Positions 59,781 through 64,000 of a stretch of 64,000 nt of DNA are shown here, piece after piece. Both the position numbers and the translations under genes were made by a program. How positions within the stretch are numbered: the stretch's first letter is position 1; the number at the start of each line of letters is the position of its first letter. The stretch comes from an uncultured Eubacteriales bacterium (GTDB lineage Bacteria > Bacillota > Clostridia > Oscillospirales > Acutalibacteraceae), in contig CAKTDF010000010.1 in the NCBI GenBank assembly GCA_934541115.1, positions 15,654-79,653 of the forward strand. Direction: 5' to 3'. Below the pieces are notes generated by a model, which worked only from the letters and a program-made list of their open reading frames with translations, had not been told where the DNA came from and made no database searches.

Positions 59781-60584
59781 ATGAAAACCGAAACGGCACC
59801 TAAAATGGAAGAGTTCTCTGTTGAAAAAAACAAGAACGTGCCACAAAGTACTCTACTTCAAAAATTGAAAGATCATTTTTATTTTCAGTTCATGAGACTC
59901 AAAAAAGAGGGCAATATTCCTGAACTGATTTTTTGGCTCGCGTCTAACGCAATGATGATTTATACCGTACGGTTCGCCGTTAAAGATGGGTTCGCGCCGT
60001 CTATTCTTCTTGCAACGGTGCTTAATATGCTTGCAACGTTTGCGGTTCCGGTTTTTGCAATGATTTTTCCGCGCAACTCTTTTTTGGGCAGACTCTCATT
60101 CAGAACGCAGACGTATTTTGACATGCTTGTAATCTGCGGCTCATTTTTGTGCTACGGCTTTAACATGTATAAATACATAAGTAACTTTGACAAGGTTCAG
60201 CATTTTCTTTCCGGTTTTCTGGTTGTTTTCCTCGGAGCGGAGCTGCTCAAAACATTTTTCAAAAAGAAAAAGGTTGAGCCTGTTTTCGGTCTTATCGGCG
60301 GAGTCGGACTTTCGTTTGCAATTATTGTTATCTGGGAGTTGTTTGAATTCACCGCAGACTTTCTTATAGAGGGTTCAACCAACCAAGGCTACACGAACAG
60401 CCCGAGCTTCGATTTGTTGTTTTTCAAAATTTTCGGCATGGGAGCCGGAAACGAGGGACAGTATCCGCTGTTTGACACCGTTTTTGATATGATGTACGCC
60501 ACAGTGGGTATTGCCGTTGCCGCAGTTTTGTATATTGTTGTCATGAAAATTAAAGAGAAGAAATGCGCAAAGGAAAGCGTATGA
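59781..60584 (+). CDS. DUF2238-like multi-pass membrane protein
   Basis: 267 residues with about six transmembrane helices after a 45-residue polar N-terminus. Conserved-looking polar residues within helices (NFDKVQHFLSGF, IWELFEFTADF, DTVFDMMYATVG) resemble the DK-xx-HF, WE-x-xE and D-x-x-D-x-x-xN/A pattern I associate with DUF2238/YjdF-type proteins. Function unknown. Own promoter and terminator. Confidence 0.7.
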   Translation: MKTETAPKMEEFSVEKNKNVPQSTLLQKLKDHFYFQFMRLKKEGNIPELIFWLASNAMMIYTVRFAVKDGFAPSILLATVLNMLATFAVPVFAMIFPRNSFLGRLSFRTQTYFDMLVICGSFLCYGFNMYKYISNFDKVQHFLSGFLVVFLGAELLKTFFKKKKVEPVFGLIGGVGLSFAIIVIWELFEFTADFLIEGSTNQGYTNSPSFDLLFFKIFGMGAGNEGQYPLFDTVFDMMYATVGIAVAAVLYIVVMKIKEKKCAKESV

Positions 60585-60588
60585 TATT

Positions 60589-60633
60589 AAACCGCAGGGA
60601 TCACATCGGACAGATGCTCCCTGCGGTTTTTGT
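60589..60633 (+). terminator. Intrinsic terminator
   Basis: Perfect 12 bp stem AAACCGCAGGGA / TCCCTGCGGTTT, inner CATC/GATG pairing, T-rich tail. Confidence 0.9.
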
Positions 60634-60661
60634 CGGAAAATCAAAATTAAAGTCGAAATAC

Positions 60662-60690
60662 TTGCTTTTATGAAAAAAGAATGCTATAAT
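60662..60690 (+). promoter_or_regulatory. Promoter for SHOCT/membrane-protein operon
   Basis: TTGCTT, 17 bp spacer, TATAAT. Transcription should begin near 60697, which excludes the ATG at 60689 as a translation start. Confidence 0.8.
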
Positions 60691-60738
60691 GCTCCATAGT
60701 ATATTTATTATACAAATGTTATTATGGAGGTACGGGTT

Positions 60739-60955
60739 ATGTACAGAAACATCGGAGATTAAAAGATATCTCGTAAGCATCTTCGCCGGTGGTGATAACT
60801 CTCACGCAGCACCTGCTCCTGCACTTGCTCCCACCCGTAACGTTTCATCTGCGGACCGCAGAAAAACACTTGAAGACATGTATTCAAAGGGCATCATAAC
60901 CGATGAGGAATACAGAAGAGCCATTCAGGAAATATATGAGGAGGAGCACAGATAA
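60739..60955 (+). pseudogene. SHOCT-domain protein gene with out-of-frame start
   Basis: The only good initiation site, GGAGG eight bases before ATG 60739, opens MYRNIGD and meets TAA at the eighth codon. The downstream coding frame, +1 relative to it, continues ETSEIKRYLVSIFAGGDNSH, an Ala/Pro spacer, and a SHOCT-like end (TLEDMYSKGIITDEEYRRAI). A one-base change near 60760 would join them. The usual internal membrane segment between a MYxNIG start and a SHOCT tail is also missing, so I read it as a shrunken, frameshifted gene. A small live protein by another start is possible. Confidence 0.5.
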
Positions 60956-60956
60956 A

Positions 60957-61742
60957 ATGGGAGAGAACTCCGCCAGATTAAACTTTTCAAAAGCGTTGAA
61001 GCCTTTGGCTGCCTTGCTTTTGCTGTTTTCAATTATGAATGTAGGAAGCACGATTTATTATATGATTTCTTACGGGTCAGCAAGAGAAATAGACTATATA
61101 GAATTTGCAGTTACAATTGTTTATTCGGTATTGATTTTCATGTGTATTATAATCTTGCACCAAAAAAGAAAATCCGACATTCTTTTTCCGCTGGCAACAT
61201 TTTTGATTGCCGCCAAGTATGTATACTATGCCGTTGAGCTTTATGAGTCGTCATTCGGCTGGTACTTACAGGAAGGAGCAGCTAAAGAGTTTTATATTTA
61301 TTTGTTCCGTTATATTATAATTGCGGTTCTTATGCTTATAATTTCAATCGAAGCACTGTTCGGATTTCGTGTTAAAGTGTTCACAATAATATCAACTGTG
61401 GCAATTATTGTTTATATTGCTTTTACGTTTTGCAGCAGTCTTATGTATGCAAAGTATGTGGATTATGAACCGTTGTCAAGCTATTATTTTCGTGTTATAA
61501 CCGGAAGTGTTTTCGGAATCCTTTTGCCGCTCGTGCTTTTGATATTTGTAATTGGCAATAAAACTATACCCGTTATAAAATTTTCACAGAAAAAAGAGGT
61601 TGAAAAGCTCAGAAATATGTCCCCGGAAAGAGCGCTCCGCACGCTGGATAAAAGACTTGACTGTGGAGAAATCGACGTGGGCGAATATACGGCTCTGAGA
61701 GCATTGATAATTTCTTCTACAAAGTATAATCACACTATGTAA
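60957..61742 (+). CDS. Multi-pass membrane protein with SHOCT-like C-terminus
   Basis: 261 residues, about six transmembrane helices, and a short cytoplasmic tail SPERALRTLDKRLDCGEIDV that resembles a SHOCT segment. GAGGAGGAG precedes ATG 60957, one base after the stop of the preceding frame, so the two are co-transcribed. Its C-terminal half (GFRVKVFTIISTVAIIVY) aligns by eye with the protein at 62013 (GFRKKIFTVIYSVSSFAY): they are probably paralogues. Function unknown. Confidence 0.7.
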   Translation: MGENSARLNFSKALKPLAALLLLFSIMNVGSTIYYMISYGSAREIDYIEFAVTIVYSVLIFMCIIILHQKRKSDILFPLATFLIAAKYVYYAVELYESSFGWYLQEGAAKEFYIYLFRYIIIAVLMLIISIEALFGFRVKVFTIISTVAIIVYIAFTFCSSLMYAKYVDYEPLSSYYFRVITGSVFGILLPLVLLIFVIGNKTIPVIKFSQKKEVEKLRNMSPERALRTLDKRLDCGEIDVGEYTALRALIISSTKYNHTM

Positions 61743-62012
61743 AGCAGAATAACTCTTTGTTTTTTCTGTACTTAAACAATTGATTATTGCTTGTTCATAA
61801 TCAGAATGGCGGAGGCATTGGGAAAACAGCCTTTCCTTTTGTTGCCGCTTTGCTCTTAAATCAGTTTAAGCTGCAAATATGAAAATAAAATTTTTAAGCG
61901 TTGCGAAAAAGCAAAATTTTTTCTGTTTATATAATGACTGTGCCAAACAGTATGAAATGAAGAAAACAAATGAAGAAAAATTTTAAAAATCAAAACGAAA
62001 GGAAGAAAACAA
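61743..62012. other. AT-rich spacer between paralogous membrane-protein genes
   Basis: 270 bp with a TATAAT at 61930-61935 lacking a well-placed -35, and the duplicated start segment at its right end. No terminator is clear. Confidence 0.4.
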
Positions 62013-62038
62013 ATGGAGAAAAATTTTAAAAATCAAAA
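61959..62038 (+). repeat. 43-bp-offset duplication of the gene start region
   Basis: The 37 bp beginning at 61959 (GAAGAAAACAAATG...) recur at 62002 with one mismatch. Both copies contain ribosome-binding-like purines, an ATG and the first codons of the downstream protein (KNFKNQN). Confidence 0.88.
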
Positions 62039-62771
62039 TCTGTCAAAATGCCTGCGCATTCTTGCGATTTGTATGTTCGTTTTTATGCTTGCAGACATAC
62101 CGGGTCAATTTATGTTCGTTTCACCGCAGCAAACCGATTACGGAGCAACGGTTTTAAAAACGGGTTTTACAGTTGTTCCGGAAAGAATAATTGTTTCACT
62201 CATGTCGGTAATTTCGGTTACACTTCTCTTCGTTTTTGTTATATGGGAAGACAAGAGAGAAAAAGCAAGCTTTCTTGTTCCGCTTGCTTTCGGTTTTCGT
62301 CTTGTGTTGGCTATGCTCGCAGTTATCTCAACTGTCAGGGCGTATGTTGATACACGTGCTTTTTATGAAGCACAAAATGAACTTCGCGTATGGAGTCCCA
62401 CGTTTATGCTCGGCAAGGCAATAATCAGCTCCGCGCTCCTCTTGTTCGCGGTGCTCACCGTTATTGAAGCATGTTCGGGCTTTAGGAAAAAGATATTCAC
62501 GGTTATCTATTCTGTGTCATCATTTGCGTACAGCTTTGTAACGTTTGTCATCATTATGATTAAAAAAGTCTCAGGCGAGCCGCAGTATCCGCCGGAGACA
62601 TTTATAGCCGACACGGTCAGCCTTGTTTTGGGTACGCTCATTATTTCGGTGACGCTCATTCTTGCCATAAAAGGCATTCCTCCCGTTATAAAAGCAAAAG
62701 CGGCAATGCCGAAAAAGAACGCAACTGCCGAAAACGAAATTGCACCAAAAGCAGAAAAAAATGATTTTTAA
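62013..62771 (+). CDS. Multi-pass membrane protein, paralogue of 60957 protein
   Basis: 252 residues, about six transmembrane helices, ending in a charged tail (KKNATAENEIAPKAEKNDF) without a SHOCT domain. AAAGGAAG precedes ATG 62013. An earlier copy of the start, ATG 61970, opens a 19-codon frame that ends at 62027-62029, just inside this gene. Similarity to the 60957 protein in the last two helices suggests a local gene duplication. Function unknown. Confidence 0.7.
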   Translation: MEKNFKNQNLSKCLRILAICMFVFMLADIPGQFMFVSPQQTDYGATVLKTGFTVVPERIIVSLMSVISVTLLFVFVIWEDKREKASFLVPLAFGFRLVLAMLAVISTVRAYVDTRAFYEAQNELRVWSPTFMLGKAIISSALLLFAVLTVIEACSGFRKKIFTVIYSVSSFAYSFVTFVIIMIKKVSGEPQYPPETFIADTVSLVLGTLIISVTLILAIKGIPPVIKAKAAMPKKNATAENEIAPKAEKNDF

Positions 62772-62860
62772 GGTCATCAGCAAAAAAATAAAACTTTTAT
62801 GTTTTAATGTTGTCTTTAGGTAATCGGGTTATCATATACCTGTAATCAGGAGGTGGCGAC

Positions 62861-63277
62861 ATGAACGGAAACAACGTTCTCGTTTGCGTAACGCCGCAGG
62901 AAAGCTCAAAGAACCTCATTGAAGTCGGCAGGCTCCTTGCAGAAAAGAACGATGCAGAGCTTGAGGTCATTACGGTTCTTCCCCTGGACGGCGAGGCGCA
63001 GAAAGACTGTCCGCAGATGCTTGATCGGCTTTTTCAAGTCGTTCAGGACGCAAAGGGCGAGATGGCGGTTTATTTCAGCGACGACCCTGACCTTACCATT
63101 GCCGCTCATATGGCAAAGACAAAGCCGTTGTTGCTTGTTGTCGGTTTTCCCGGAGAAAACAGTAATAATTTTGTTTCACTGATACATCTTCTTGTTCCGG
63201 AAACTCCTATAAGCATGGTTGACGGCGACAAAAGAATTTACAATATGCTACCCTTTGAGGAAAATCACGTTCGCTGA
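62861..63277 (+). CDS. Universal stress protein-like protein
   Basis: 138 residues: NNVLVCVTPQESSKNLIEVG is the beta-1/alpha-1 of a USP/KdpD-type Rossmann fold, ELEVITVLP the second strand, and LLLVVGFPGENSNN lies where the ATP-binding G-x2-G-x9-GS motif would be; that motif is only partly kept. It may be a non-nucleotide-binding member. CAGGAGG precedes ATG 62861. Role in stress response is inferred from the fold only. Confidence 0.65.
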   Translation: MNGNNVLVCVTPQESSKNLIEVGRLLAEKNDAELEVITVLPLDGEAQKDCPQMLDRLFQVVQDAKGEMAVYFSDDPDLTIAAHMAKTKPLLLVVGFPGENSNNFVSLIHLLVPETPISMVDGDKRIYNMLPFEENHVR

Positions 63278-63316
63278 GGCGATCGGATTTTCCTCCCCAA
63301 AACTTAGACAGCTTCC

Positions 63317-63359
63317 ACAAACTCTCCCCCGGTAGCTTAGCTACCACGTTTGTTTTTTC
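63317..63359 (+). terminator. Intrinsic terminator after USP-like gene
   Basis: Nested arms ACAAAC/GTTTGT and GGTAGC/GCTACC (loop TTA), followed by TTTTT. Confidence 0.8.
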
Positions 63360-63373
63360 ATTTTTTTCTCTCT

Positions 63374-63409
63374 GCCAAAAGACCGGCTCGTTTGAGCCGG
63401 TCTTTTGGC
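63374..63409. terminator. Strong symmetrical hairpin
   Basis: Perfect 16 bp stem GCCAAAAGACCGGCTC / GAGCCGGTCTTTTGGC with loop GTTT. A-rich and T-rich tracts inside the stem make it usable on either strand. Confidence 0.75.
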
Positions 63410-64000
63410 GTCCATTTATGAATTGTGACTCGTATATAACGCTTTCCTAATTTAAACATCAATCCGCTATTACCCTATCTACACTCTGTCGAAGTGTTCA
63501 ATCAGAACGAAGTAAAAACAACGTTTTCTGTTTTCCACCACTCGCGGATTTGTTGTGGAATGTGAAAAGTTCTTCCTGTTTTTCGAACTCGCTGCTGTTA
63601 TTTAACCCAAAGCTTGCTTTTAATATATAAATGGTTATGCGCTTTTACACCCGTACGCTCCGCTGGGGTTACTTTTGTCGGTTGTAACAAAAGTAACCAA
63701 AAATACGCTTTTTAGTACGGCGCCCAAGAGAGCGAAATCGGATTCCTTGAGGGAATCTCGATTATCGCTCTCTAACGCGCCTACACAAAACGTATCAGCA
63801 AATCTCAGTTTATTGAAATGTCAATCTGCTATCATGCTTAAACCACACTCTGTAGAAGTATTTATTCAGACAATTCTAAAAAGTAAGCCTACATATTACT
63901 TTTATCCGCAGATTTTTCGTTACTTTCTTTTTGTTCTTCAATACAATATGGTTGTCTGCACTTGTTCGAATGCAAGTTTTTCTAAGTAAAAGTTAAAGAA
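63410..64000. other. Gene-free terminal region with hairpins and diverged repeats
   Basis: About 590 bp without a credible gene. It contains hairpin GGTTACTTTTGT/ACAAAAGTAACC (63667-63698), a larger hairpin GAGAGCGA/TCGCTCTC with inner GATTCC/GGAATC (63728-63772), and two diverged copies, about 360 bp apart, of a segment beginning TCAATCYGCTAT and containing CACTCTGT-GAAGT (63463 and 63821). Confidence 0.6.

Noticed and set aside
60689..60955. SHOCT protein starting at ATG 60689
   Set aside because: This ATG overlaps the -10 box of a clear promoter, so it would lie upstream of the transcription start.

Overview
The window looks like a chromosomal segment of a Gram-positive anaerobe of the class Clostridia, probably a gut Oscillospirales/Ruminococcaceae-type bacterium. 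The signs are moderate GC with A-rich Shine-Dalgarno regions, sigma-A promoters with 17-18 bp spacers, zinc-ribbon (C+) forms of S14, L36, S4 and L24, a DnaD/DnaI-type replication pair, a BspA-like leucine-rich-repeat surface protein, a high-molecular-weight rubredoxin, and a CotH / VTC polyphosphate polymerase / DUF4956 cluster. Species identity cannot be settled from sequence reading alone.

Layout. 0-5.4 kb: the 3' part of a BspA-like surface protein, then a convergent three-gene operon (zinc-ribbon TPR membrane protein, M50-like membrane protein lacking its zinc motif, Eis-like GNAT). 5.4-9.7 kb: an EF-G paralogue with a changed GTPase centre behind two DnaA boxes, rplM-rpsI, and a PAT-type acetyltransferase. 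10-24.8 kb: a repeat-rich secreted GLUG protein, a sugar isomerase-like protein, hydrolases, the tandem synthetase genes gltX-glnS, a secreted lipase-like protein, a copper ATPase with a C-terminal CopZ-like domain, a membrane-anchored protein and an orphan gene fragment. 24.9-31.1 kb: a two-component system divergent from the polyphosphate polymerase-DUF4956-CotH operon. 31.2-38.6 kb: tRNA-Thr(CGT), dnaD-dnaI, an ABC-2 exporter pair, an ABC exporter half-transporter and a COG2509 flavoprotein.

39-55 kb is the full S10-spc-alpha ribosomal superoperon (rpsJ to rplQ, including secY, adk, map, a KOW protein, infA, rpmJ and rpoA). It has one strong promoter, a ~350 nt leader carrying an intrinsic terminator, and a strong terminator after rplQ. 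Two genes too short for routine ORF cut-offs, rpmD and rpmJ, are annotated by reading.

55-64 kb is accessory: a decayed acyltransferase fragment beside a short dispersed repeat, a hydrolase, pyruvate kinase, a flavin reductase-rubredoxin fusion, a small HTH regulator with a nested palindromic operator opposite a small zinc-ribbon gene, a run of small membrane proteins with SHOCT-like tails (one apparently broken, one preceded by a duplicated start region), a USP-like protein, and a gene-free terminal 700 bp full of hairpins and diverged repeats.

No CRISPR array, insertion sequence, phage module or rRNA was seen. The strongest candidates for something new are: an internal ribosome-binding site inside copA that could release a free copper chaperone; the terminator-bearing leaders of the S10 operon and of the polyphosphate polymerase operon; the nested dyad in front of the XRE gene; the short repeat next to the truncated acyltransferase; and the M50-like protein without its HExxH motif.
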